Shown piece after piece: positions 1 through 7,067 of a DNA stretch of 20,844 nucleotides. The stretch comes from Phycisphaerales bacterium UBA1926. Its GTDB lineage: Bacteria; Planctomycetota; Phycisphaerae; Phycisphaerales; UBA1924. Below the pieces are notes generated by a model, which searched no databases, was not told the origin of the DNA, and worked only from the letters and a program-made list of their open reading frames with translations. Each line of letters opens with the position of its first letter. The stretch's first letter is position 1. The stretch lies in contig DDFO01000022.1 in assembly GCA_002337215.1 (NCBI GenBank), positions 97,855 through 118,698 on the forward strand, read 5' to 3'. Both the position numbers and the translations under genes were made by a program.

Positions 1-13
1 GCCCGGCGAGGGG

Positions 14-30
14 AGCGACCATTGGTCGCT
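14..30. promoter_or_regulatory. Hyphenated palindrome upstream of the aminopeptidase gene
   Basis: AGCGACC and GGTCGCT form perfect 7-base arms around the 3-base spacer ATT. The site lies about 67 bases before the aminopeptidase start. There is no T-run after it, so it does not look like an intrinsic terminator for a gene to the left. An operator or a small RNA hairpin are both possible. No convincing promoter boxes could be fixed around it. The role is inference; only the symmetry is seen. Confidence 0.35.
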
Positions 31-97
31 AGGATTGTCCGGTTCGTCTCGGTGTAACCCGAGCGCACCGGCGGCATCCCATGGGGAGAGGGCTCAG

Positions 98-1273
98 ATG
101 GACAACATCACCAACCGAGGATTCGCCGACCGACTGGCCCCCGTCATCGTCGGGTATTCCGCAGGCGTTCAGGGGGGGGACGCCGTGGCGATCCACGCCG
201 ACCCCGTGGCGATGCCGCTGATCGAGGCGCTCACCGAGTCCGTCCTCGACGCTGGGGGGGATCCCTACTGGGTCCCCCGGAGCGAGGCGTGCGAGCAGAT
301 CCTGCTGGAGAACGGAACCGACGAGCAGCTCGCGTTCCTGTGCCCCATCGACCAGACGATGATGGAAACCGCGGACGTGCGCATCACGCTCTGGGCGGAG
401 GTGAACACGAGAGCGGGGGCGTCGGTCGATCCGAGCCGGACGGCCGCGCGCATGCGTGCCAAACGACCGCTCATGGAAACGCTCATGCGCCGGTTCAACG
501 CCGGGGAGTTGCGCTGGTGCGGGACGCTCTACCCGACCCAGGCGTCCGCGCAGGACGCCCAGATGAGCCTGCGGCAATACACCGACTTCGTCGCGCGGGC
601 CGGCAAGCTGCACCTGCCCGATCCAGTTGCTGCGTGGCGCGAGGTCCACGACCGCCAGGAACGGCTCCGCGAGTGGCTCCAAGGCAGGCAGGAGATCCGG
701 ATCACCGTCCCGCCGCACGCCGGGGCCGACGGCCGCGAGCACGACGGGACCGATCTCCGCGTTGATGTGAGCGGGGGCACCTGGATCAACTGCCACGGCA
801 AGGAGAACTTCCCCGACGGCGAGGTCTTCACAGGCCCGACCAGCGCCGAAGGGCATGTCAACTACACCTATCCCGCCGTCCACGATGGGCAGGGCGCCGA
901 AGGCGTTCGGCTCGCGTTCAAGGACGGCAAGGCAGTTGGGGCCTCGGCCCGCGTCGCGCAGGACTTCCTGATCGGGCTGCTCGACCAGGATGAGGGCGCG
1001 CGCACGATGGGGGAGATCGCGATCGGGACGAACTACGACATCGAATCGTTCACCAGGCACACGCTGCTCGACGAGAAGATCGGGGGGACGTTCCACGCCG
1101 CGGTGGGGGCGGGGTACCCCGAGGCGGGGAACTCGAACAAGTCGGGCCTCCACTGGGACATGGTCAGCGAGCTCCGCCCCGACCCGGGGACGGGTCGACC
1201 TGGCGGGACCGTCGAGGCGGACGGCGAGGTCTTCAGCAAAGACGGTGTGATCCTTGTTCCGGGGTGGTCATGA
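98..1273 (+). CDS. M29-family metallo-aminopeptidase (AmpS/AmpT-like)
   Basis: The 391-residue product resembles peptidase family M29, cytoplasmic co-catalytic metal aminopeptidases that release N-terminal residues from peptides. The segment FPDGEVFTGP around Glu242 is the family signature. Likely metal ligands are Glu242, Glu306, His333, His352 and Asp354. Tyr340, seven residues after His333, fits the catalytic tyrosine of the family. Length is close to the usual 400-410. ATG at 98 is preferred because GGGGAGAG lies 7 bases upstream; an in-frame extension back to 35 exists but its residues look unlike protein. There is no signal peptide or membrane segment. The stop overlaps the rsmH ATG as ATGA, so the two are probably co-translated. 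The link to cell-wall genes is probably positional only. Family assignment is firm; substrate is unknown. Confidence 0.9.
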   Translation: MDNITNRGFADRLAPVIVGYSAGVQGGDAVAIHADPVAMPLIEALTESVLDAGGDPYWVPRSEACEQILLENGTDEQLAFLCPIDQTMMETADVRITLWAEVNTRAGASVDPSRTAARMRAKRPLMETLMRRFNAGELRWCGTLYPTQASAQDAQMSLRQYTDFVARAGKLHLPDPVAAWREVHDRQERLREWLQGRQEIRITVPPHAGADGREHDGTDLRVDVSGGTWINCHGKENFPDGEVFTGPTSAEGHVNYTYPAVHDGQGAEGVRLAFKDGKAVGASARVAQDFLIGLLDQDEGARTMGEIAIGTNYDIESFTRHTLLDEKIGGTFHAAVGAGYPEAGNSNKSGLHWDMVSELRPDPGTGRPGGTVEADGEVFSKDGVILVPGWS

Positions 1274-2271
1274 ACGGACGGGCGAGCGGAAGCAAGAGCG
1301 ATCGGGCGCACATCCCCGTCCTCTGTGATGAGGTCGTCGCGCTCCTCGATCCTCAGGCCGGCGAGACCTATGCCGACGGGACCGCTGGTCTGGGGGGGCA
1401 CGCCGCCGCGATCGCGCCGCTGCTGGGGCCTTCGGGCCGGATCGTCCTCAACGACCTGGACCCGGGGAACCTCGAGAAGGCGACTGCGCGGGTCCGCGCG
1501 GCGGCGGACGAGGCCGGCGCGGACGGGCTCGAGATCATCGCGGTCCACGGCTCGTTCGCGGCGCTCCCGGCCGAGCTCGAATCGCGGGGCATCCGTGTGG
1601 ACTGCTTCCTGGCGGATCTCGGGTTCGCGTCCAATCAGGTGGACGACCCCGAACGAGGGCTCTCGTTCCAAGCCGAAGGCCCGCTCGACATGCGGCTGGA
1701 TCCCACCCGTGGCGAGACCGCGGCGGATCTGGTCAACCGCTTAGAGGAGCGTGATCTTGCCGATCTGATCTTCCGGTTCGGCGAGGAACGCCTGAGCCGA
1801 CGCATCGCGCAAAAACTTGTCGAGGCTCGGCGGTTTGATCCGATTCATACCACGACTCGGTTGGCCGACATCGTTCGGTCGGCTTATCCCGTGGCGATGG
1901 CTCGCAAGAGCCGGATCCACCCGGCGACCCGCACGTTCCAAGCGTTGCGGATCGCCGTGAACGGGGAGTTGGACCACCTCGACCGTCTGCTACAGGCGAT
2001 CGAACGTGGTTCGGAGGCGGCGAGGCGGGCACCCGAAGGAGAAACGGGTTCTTGGCTCGCGTGCGGGGCGCGGGTGGGGATCATCGCCTTCCACAGCCTC
2101 GAGGATCGCCCCGTGAAGCAGTCCTTCGTGGACTTTGCTTCCCGGGATCTGGTGGATCGGCTGACGCGGAAGCCGATCGTTGCGGGCGACGCGGAGGCGT
2201 CGGGCAACCCGCGGGCGCGGAGCGCGAAACTCCGCGGCGTCCGGGTGGTCTGCCCGGGGTCGAGTCGATAA
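1270..2271 (+). CDS. rsmH: 16S rRNA (cytosine1402-N4)-methyltransferase RsmH (MraW)
   Basis: The product is a 333-residue SAM-dependent methyltransferase that methylates N4 of C1402 in the 16S rRNA decoding centre. The N-terminal HIPVL motif (14-18) and the SAM-binding loop DGTAGLGGH (36-44) are present. So are the family segments DDPERGLSF, GPLDMR, ATRTFQALRI and, near the C terminus, HSLEDRPVK. The length is typical (about 310-330). ATG at 1270 overlaps the aminopeptidase stop; an in-frame GTG at 1264 would add two residues. In most bacteria rsmH opens the dcw cluster after mraZ. Here mraZ is absent and an aminopeptidase takes the upstream place, but the downstream LysM, FtsL-like and FtsI genes confirm a remnant of that cluster. 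Confidence 0.97.
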   Translation: MNGRASGSKSDRAHIPVLCDEVVALLDPQAGETYADGTAGLGGHAAAIAPLLGPSGRIVLNDLDPGNLEKATARVRAAADEAGADGLEIIAVHGSFAALPAELESRGIRVDCFLADLGFASNQVDDPERGLSFQAEGPLDMRLDPTRGETAADLVNRLEERDLADLIFRFGEERLSRRIAQKLVEARRFDPIHTTTRLADIVRSAYPVAMARKSRIHPATRTFQALRIAVNGELDHLDRLLQAIERGSEAARRAPEGETGSWLACGARVGIIAFHSLEDRPVKQSFVDFASRDLVDRLTRKPIVAGDAEASGNPRARSAKLRGVRVVCPGSSR

Positions 2272-2287
2272 TCTCAGCCGTGCCGGT

Positions 2288-2301
2288 CCGCCGAAAGGCG
2301 G
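2288..2301 (+). other. Stem-loop with GAAA tetraloop after rsmH
   Basis: CCGCC and GGCGG pair around a GAAA loop, 17 bases after the rsmH stop, as read in the sense strand. No U-run follows, so it is a poor intrinsic terminator. It may stabilise the rsmH transcript end or belong to a larger structured leader for the next gene. Only the pairing is seen; function is inference. The rest of the 203-base gap (2272-2474) holds no ORF with coding character. Confidence 0.4.
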
Positions 2302-2418
2302 GTGGGGCAGATTCGAGGTAACAGGGCCGGACGCCACGGATTCGGCGGACGGTCCTAGAGCCGGCGGTGCGAAGGGTTTGCGAGGGCCAGTCGCTCGTCG
2401 GGGAGAAACAGCGCGGGC

Positions 2419-2439
2419 GAGCCGGGTTCTGAGCCGGGT
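2419..2439 (+). repeat. Short direct repeat in the leader of the LysM gene
   Basis: GAGCCGGGT occurs at 2419-2427 and again at 2431-2439, a 12-base period, 36 bases before the LysM gene start. A phase of 12 bases could suit paired binding sites, but two 9-base copies in GC-rich DNA may also be chance. No protein can be assigned to it. Confidence 0.3.
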
Positions 2440-2474
2440 CGTTCTCGCGTGGTCAGCAAGGAAGCGGCCCACAG

Positions 2475-3479
2475 GTGAGACGCGAAAACAAGCTTGCGCT
2501 GATCGTCGGATTCTCCGTCCTGCTCGTCGTCGCGGTGCTGGTGAGCGATCACCTGTCCACCGCCAGATTCGACGATGTCGCCGACGGACTCGATTCGTTG
2601 CTCGAAGTCCCGGGAGGCCGGGCATTCGTCGAGCAGCCCCTGCGCACCGAACCGCCCGCGATCGCGGCCCGTCCCGAGCGATCCGGCACCGGGCAGATCG
2701 GGTTTGGTCCGAACGGGAACAACACGACGACCGCCCGCGGTGGAGACTTCCCCGCGTACCCGCCCGATCAAGGACAAGAGATCGCTGATGGACGCGGGAC
2801 CACGGACCGTTTGGGCGTTGACGAACCGGTCGAGATCAACATCGGCTCGCTCGGCCGTGGCCAGGACGACGATCGCGAGCGCGGGATGACCCAGATCACG
2901 GGGATCGATCCCGACACGATCCGGGAATTGCTCGTGAGGCAGAAGCCGGCGCTTGTTCGGACCGGCCCCGGTACGTTGTCGGGTGGCGATGCCACGCCGA
3001 CCAAGCCCATCGAAACCCCGCGCACAACCGGTCACGTCCCGCGCGACAATAAGTACGTCATCCAGCCCAACGACACGCTCTTTGAGATCTGCCAACGCCT
3101 CTACGGCGACGGCACCAAGTGGCGAGAGCTCGTCGCGATCAACAAGGGCAGGATCCGCGAGGACGGCACCGTCTTCCCGGGCGTCGCCATCGACCTCGTT
3201 CCCGGCGTGATCCGCTCGCCCGAGTCGCGTACCTCTCGCACGCCGAGCGGGGTCCTGATCAGTACGCCGAGCCGACCCTTGCGAGAATCCACCCGTTCGT
3301 ACACCGTCAAGAAGGGCGACACGCTCAGCGAGATCGTCCAGCGCGAGGTCGGATCTGTCCGTCACCTCGGCCGAGTCCGCGACCTGAACCCATGGCTCGA
3401 AACGCAGAAAGACAACATCCGCGTGGGCCAGTCGCTCACGCTCCCGGTCGCCCGGCGCGCGTCGGCTCGGGGTCACTGA
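2475..3479 (+). CDS. Membrane-anchored protein with two LysM domains, in the division cluster
   Basis: The 334-residue protein has a short basic N terminus and one membrane segment (about 7-24). A long, polar, low-complexity linker (25-190) follows, rich in Gly, Pro, Asp and Arg. Two LysM domains follow at about 193-243 (YVIQPNDTLFEICQRLYGD) and 275-325 (YTVKKGDTLSEIV). LysM domains bind the N-acetylglucosamine chains of peptidoglycan, so the body of the protein is expected in the periplasm, tethered to the inner membrane. GTG at 2475 is chosen because AAGGAAG lies about 10 bases upstream and the membrane anchor starts at once. It sits between rsmH and an FtsL-like gene, suggesting a wall-binding role at septa. 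No catalytic domain is seen. The domains are clear; the division role is inferred from position. Confidence 0.88.
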   Translation: MRRENKLALIVGFSVLLVVAVLVSDHLSTARFDDVADGLDSLLEVPGGRAFVEQPLRTEPPAIAARPERSGTGQIGFGPNGNNTTTARGGDFPAYPPDQGQEIADGRGTTDRLGVDEPVEINIGSLGRGQDDDRERGMTQITGIDPDTIRELLVRQKPALVRTGPGTLSGGDATPTKPIETPRTTGHVPRDNKYVIQPNDTLFEICQRLYGDGTKWRELVAINKGRIREDGTVFPGVAIDLVPGVIRSPESRTSRTPSGVLISTPSRPLRESTRSYTVKKGDTLSEIVQREVGSVRHLGRVRDLNPWLETQKDNIRVGQSLTLPVARRASARGH

Positions 3480-3862
3480 CCGCCAAGCTCGGCGTCTGCG
3501 TCCTCGCCTTCGGGCTGATCGGCGCGGGCCTGCTCTCGACCCGCCAGTCGCGCCTGCAAGCCGCGCACGAGGTGACCGCCGCGCGCCTGAGGATCCGCGA
3601 GCACGACGAGCGTCTGCTCGCGCTCCGCGCCGAGATCGCCCAGCACGTCTCCCCGGCCGCCGTCCGCCGGATGCTCGAGCGGCACGGCGGGGTCAGCGAC
3701 CTCGCCCCGGTCGCGTCCCGTGCCCGGCGTCTGCCCTCGTGGGACCCGTCCGAAGCCGAGTTCGACGCCGAATCCGAGTCGGGACCTTCCCGGGAGATCG
3801 CGCCGTCGCGGCGGATCGATATCACGGAAGGCGACGCGGGAGGGACACGCCTTGGCCGCTGA
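3392..3862 (+). CDS. FtsL-like bitopic coiled-coil protein
   Basis: Between the LysM gene and ftsI, a frame encodes one membrane segment (about 33-49 of 156 residues). An amphipathic, Arg/Glu/Leu-rich helix follows (50-97) that looks like a coiled coil, then an acidic tail (about 117-156). This is the architecture of FtsL, which recruits and activates FtsW/FtsI at the septum, and the place just before ftsI is where ftsL normally lies. FtsL diverges so far in sequence that the call rests on layout and synteny. The start is unsure. ATG at 3392 gives a basic cytoplasmic tail but overlaps the LysM gene by 88 bases and lacks a clear ribosome site. A CTG at 3476, overlapping the LysM stop as CTGA, is the only in-frame alternative nearer the membrane segment. 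The C-terminal acidic extension is longer than in classic FtsL. Confidence 0.72.
   Translation: MARNAERQHPRGPVAHAPGRPARVGSGSLTAKLGVCVLAFGLIGAGLLSTRQSRLQAAHEVTAARLRIREHDERLLALRAEIAQHVSPAAVRRMLERHGGVSDLAPVASRARRLPSWDPSEAEFDAESESGPSREIAPSRRIDITEGDAGGTRLGR
3838..3844 (+). promoter_or_regulatory. Ribosome binding site fixing a TTG start for ftsI
   Basis: GGGAGGG lies 7 bases before TTG at 3852. It lies inside the end of the FtsL-like gene, so ftsI translation would begin as the upstream ribosome finishes. This strong site is the reason to prefer TTG 3852 over more upstream in-frame starts, which would add 44 residues lacking protein character. Confidence 0.7.
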
Positions 3863-5930
3863 ACAGACCCCATCCTCGCCCCGCGAGCGCACGCCGCGCG
3901 ACCGGGCCTCGGTCATCGCCGGCCTCTTTGCCGCCGGGGCAACAATCGCCCTCCTCGCCGTCGCGGGTCGGGTCGCCCAACTCAAAGCCGCGCCGGGGCC
4001 CCAGCTCTCGCGCTACGTTTCCGACCGTGTCGGCCTCGAGCAGGAGCCCAGCCCGCGCGGCGATCTGCTCGACCGCCGGGGGCGTGCGCTCTCCATGTCC
4101 GAGGTCGGTTTCCGCGTCATCATCGACCCGCTCGCCGCCGAGAACGCGATGGACCGCGTGATCGTCGAACTCGCCGACCGCCTGGGCATCCGGGCGGACG
4201 AGATCGGCTCGCCTCTCGCCGCCGCGGTTGAGCGCAACAACGAGATCCGTGCACAACGCGCCGAGGCGGGCCGGCAACGGACCACCGACACGCACGTCAC
4301 GCTGAGCGGCCGCATCCGCGAGGTCTTCGGCTCCGCCCGCGAGCCCCGCGTCAACACCGGGAGCACCGACGGCCCGAAGCTGCGCCGCTACCTCCCCGTC
4401 GGCCCGGTGATCGAGCGGGAGATCGCCGATCTGATCGAGGGCTCCCGCCTCCCCGGCGTGCTCATCGAGAAGCAACTCGTCCGCCACTACCCGGGGGGCG
4501 ACGACGTCGCGTCCATCCTCGGCAAGGTCGGATGGGGGCACGCGGGGCTGCTCGGCGCCGAACTGAAACTCGACGAACGCCTCACCGGCGCGGACGGTCG
4601 CATCGCCTACGTCCGCGATTCCTCGATGAACCCTGTGCTCATCGACTCGGCGAGTTCAAGCCCCGGTGAGCGCGGGGAGGACATCCGCCTGAGCCTCGAT
4701 CTGGAGCTCCAGCGGATCGCGATCGAAGAGCTCGAGCGTGGGATGGACGAGGCCGACGCAGCGGGCGGGCGATTGGTCATGCTCGAACCGCTGACCGGCG
4801 AGATCCTCGCGATGGTCGATCTCTACCGCGACATCGAGGGCCTCGCCGAGTTCCCGTGGGTTGAGCCTGGCACGCCGAAGGAAGCGTGGCCCGCCTTGCC
4901 CCCCGAAGACAAGCGCCCGCGCTACCGCACGCTCCCCGAAGATCCCCGCCGCGAGATCCACCCCGCGATGGGCCGGAACCGCTGCGTCGAGGACATCTAC
5001 GAGCCGGGATCCACGTTCAAGAGTTTCGTCTGGGCGAGCGCGTGGCAGATGGGCCTGATCGGCGAGGGGGAGACGCTCTCGACGAGGCCTTACACGACCC
5101 CGTTCGGGCGGTACTTCGAGGACGTCACCAAGCGCGACAACCAGGACTGGGAGCACGTGCTCATCCACTCGTCCAACGTTGGGATGGTCAAGCTCAGCGA
5201 GCGGATGGCGCACGAAGACCTCCGCGAGACCGTCCTCCGCTTCGGGTTCGGCTCGCGCACGCGGATCGGGCTGCCGGGCGAGGCCGCGGGCATCGTCACC
5301 AGCGAAGAGAACTGGTCGGACTACTCCCACACGTCGGTGGTGATCGGCCACGAGGTCGCCGTCACCCCGGTGCAGATGGTCCGCGCGTTCGGGGCGTACG
5401 CCCGTCCCGGCGAACTCGCGGGGACGCTGCCCCACCTCAAGCTGGCCTCGCCGAGCCGCGATGAGCTGCGCGCCGAGCCGCTGGTCCGCGTGCTCGAGCC
5501 CGGCGTCGCGCTGCGGACGCGTCGCGTGCTGACGCACGTCGCCGACCGGATGGACGCCTCGATGCGCCGCCGATTCCCGGATTCCCCAGAGCCCCGCTAC
5601 ACGCTGTTCGGCAAGTCGGGCACGGCCGACATCGCTGTCGTCCCCCCGTTCGTCACCACCGATGATGGAAAGCGTGTGCAGATGGGCAAGCCCAAGGGCG
5701 CGGGCGGCTACTTCCACGAGCAGTACTGCTCAAGCTTCATCGGGGGCGCGCCCTTCGAGGACCCGCGGATCGTCGTGATCGCGGTGATCGACGACCCCGG
5801 GCCGAGCCGGATCCGCCAGAAAGCCCACTACGGCTCGAGCGTCGCGGGCCCGGTCGTGCGTCGGGTCGTTGAGCGGGCGCTGCCGTACCTCGGGGTGAAG
5901 GCGGAGACGCCGCTCGCCGCGGTGGAATGA
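3852..5930 (+). CDS. ftsI: Peptidoglycan D,D-transpeptidase FtsI (PBP3-like)
   Basis: The 692-residue class B penicillin-binding protein has one membrane anchor (about 20-40). A PBP dimerisation domain opens with PSPRGDLLDRRG, and a C-terminal transpeptidase domain follows. The catalytic motifs are all present: STFK with Ser387 and Lys390, SSN at 440-442, and KSGT at 588-591. It should cross-link septal peptidoglycan, acting with a FtsW-type glycosyltransferase that is not in this window. A Pro/Arg/Glu-rich stretch just before the STFK motif (about 337-375) expands the active-site approach. No PASTA domain is seen. The gene overlaps the FtsL-like ORF by 11 bases. Its TGA stop abuts the TCA (stop, opposite strand) of the next gene, so no terminator space exists. 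ftsI is the last division gene here. Confidence 0.95.
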   Translation: MAAEQTPSSPRERTPRDRASVIAGLFAAGATIALLAVAGRVAQLKAAPGPQLSRYVSDRVGLEQEPSPRGDLLDRRGRALSMSEVGFRVIIDPLAAENAMDRVIVELADRLGIRADEIGSPLAAAVERNNEIRAQRAEAGRQRTTDTHVTLSGRIREVFGSAREPRVNTGSTDGPKLRRYLPVGPVIEREIADLIEGSRLPGVLIEKQLVRHYPGGDDVASILGKVGWGHAGLLGAELKLDERLTGADGRIAYVRDSSMNPVLIDSASSSPGERGEDIRLSLDLELQRIAIEELERGMDEADAAGGRLVMLEPLTGEILAMVDLYRDIEGLAEFPWVEPGTPKEAWPALPPEDKRPRYRTLPEDPRREIHPAMGRNRCVEDIYEPGSTFKSFVWASAWQMGLIGEGETLSTRPYTTPFGRYFEDVTKRDNQDWEHVLIHSSNVGMVKLSERMAHEDLRETVLRFGFGSRTRIGLPGEAAGIVTSEENWSDYSHTSVVIGHEVAVTPVQMVRAFGAYARPGELAGTLPHLKLASPSRDELRAEPLVRVLEPGVALRTRRVLTHVADRMDASMRRRFPDSPEPRYTLFGKSGTADIAVVPPFVTTDDGKRVQMGKPKGAGGYFHEQYCSSFIGGAPFEDPRIVVIAVIDDPGPSRIRQKAHYGSSVAGPVVRRVVERALPYLGVKAETPLAAVE

Positions 5931-7067
5931 TCAATCCCCCAACGGCGATTCCCCCGCCGTCATCGCCCCGCGGGTTCCGGGGAGCGTCACCGTGCGCACG
6001 AACCGGTCGTACTCCGCCTGCGCCTCGTCCAGATCCTCGGTGAAGTACGCCTTGAACACCGCGTCGCCGATGCGGCGGTAGATCTGCCGACGCGCGGCCC
6101 TGGCGCCGACCGCCCCCGTCACCGTCGCCCCGAGGTCGCCTTTCGCGGCGTCCTGCAACAGCCGTTCGAGGTCGGCCCGGTGCTTCGCGTTCTCGCCCTC
6201 GTGCAGGAAGTGCGTGAGCGCCCAGACCTGGGCGTAGTACGTCAGCGCGCGCCCGTCGGTGTGCTCGATCAGGTCCTGGGGCCGGCTCACGAGCAGGCGG
6301 GTCAGCGGGATCAGCCGTCCCTCGGCGTGCGCACGCCGCAGTTCATCGAACCGCTGCGGGTTCGACCAGGGCAGGAAGACCGGGAGCGTGTTGTCGGTGC
6401 GGTCCCAGCGGAATCCCTCGTAGTAGGCCGCGATGCCCTCCTCGAGCCAGAGCGGGAGGGGCTGCTTGAACGTGGATTGGGTGTACTGGTGCCAGCCCTC
6501 GTGGGCCGCGATCGAGAGCGTGTCGCGCGGGCCGATGTCGTAGTAGACGCCCTTGCCCCCGAGCGCGAAGCCGCCGCGCGGGATGCGGAGGTAGGTCTCG
6601 GATTGTGCGCCGGCGACGGTCCGCGTCATTGACTCCCACTGGGGTCGGCTGTTCATCAGGAATGTGTCGAGGCGTGCGCCGGGTTCGGGCAGGTCGCCGA
6701 GCGACGTCCGGTAGGAGGCGAGCGCGATCTCGATGAAGTTGGGTGCGCGCTCGAGCAGCAGATTCCGGGTCACCGTCGTGTGCAGGCGGAAGTGGGGGGT
6801 TGTGATGACCCGGCCCGAGCGCCCGCCGTAGGACCAGGGCTCGTCGGAGATGATGAGCGCACGCGGCGAGCGTCGTTCGGGGGTTCCTGGACCGGAAGCG
6901 CGGGCGTCTTCGCGTGCGCGGAGCGCGTCGTCGAGTGAGCCCGAGGACTGTCTGATCGTCTGGTGAGAGCTCTGGCGTCCCTCGTTCCCCGGCGCGCACG
7001 AGGGCGGGCAGAGCAGCCCCAAGGCGAGCAGAGGGGCGATGAAGCGGGTGGCGGACAGCCGCCTCAC
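5931..7067 (-). CDS. Peptidase-MA-like putative lipoprotein (HEGWH metalloprotease fold)
   Basis: The 378-residue protein begins with a basic, hydrophobic export signal (1-20) followed by Cys20 and Cys24. Cys24 after Ser could be the lipidated residue, although neither site is a perfect lipobox. The centre has a zinc-protease motif HEGWH (189-193), then PLWLEEG (205-211), where Glu210 fits the third zinc ligand of gluzincins. This matches the peptidase MA / DUF1570 type, seen often in planctomycetes. It is probably an envelope hydrolase or a degenerate binding protein; no substrate is known. The GTG start overlaps the valS stop as GTGA, so it is likely translated from the valS message. Export of a product coupled to a tRNA synthetase is curious and may only reflect gene packing. 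Confidence 0.82.
   Translation of the reverse strand: MRRLSATRFIAPLLALGLLCPPSCAPGNEGRQSSHQTIRQSSGSLDDALRAREDARASGPGTPERRSPRALIISDEPWSYGGRSGRVITTPHFRLHTTVTRNLLLERAPNFIEIALASYRTSLGDLPEPGARLDTFLMNSRPQWESMTRTVAGAQSETYLRIPRGGFALGGKGVYYDIGPRDTLSIAAHEGWHQYTQSTFKQPLPLWLEEGIAAYYEGFRWDRTDNTLPVFLPWSNPQRFDELRRAHAEGRLIPLTRLLVSRPQDLIEHTDGRALTYYAQVWALTHFLHEGENAKHRADLERLLQDAAKGDLGATVTGAVGARAARRQIYRRIGDAVFKAYFTEDLDEAQAEYDRFVRTVTLPGTRGAMTAGESPLGD

Noticed and set aside
29..1153. Long open frame on the - strand opposite the aminopeptidase
   Set aside because: It is rich in Arg/Pro/Gly/Asp with no domain, typical of an antisense frame in GC-rich DNA; the + strand gene has complete M29 motifs.
2180..2788. Open frame spanning the rsmH-LysM gap
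   Set aside because: It overlaps both real genes out of frame and has Arg/Ala-rich composition without domains, so the gap is treated as non-coding.
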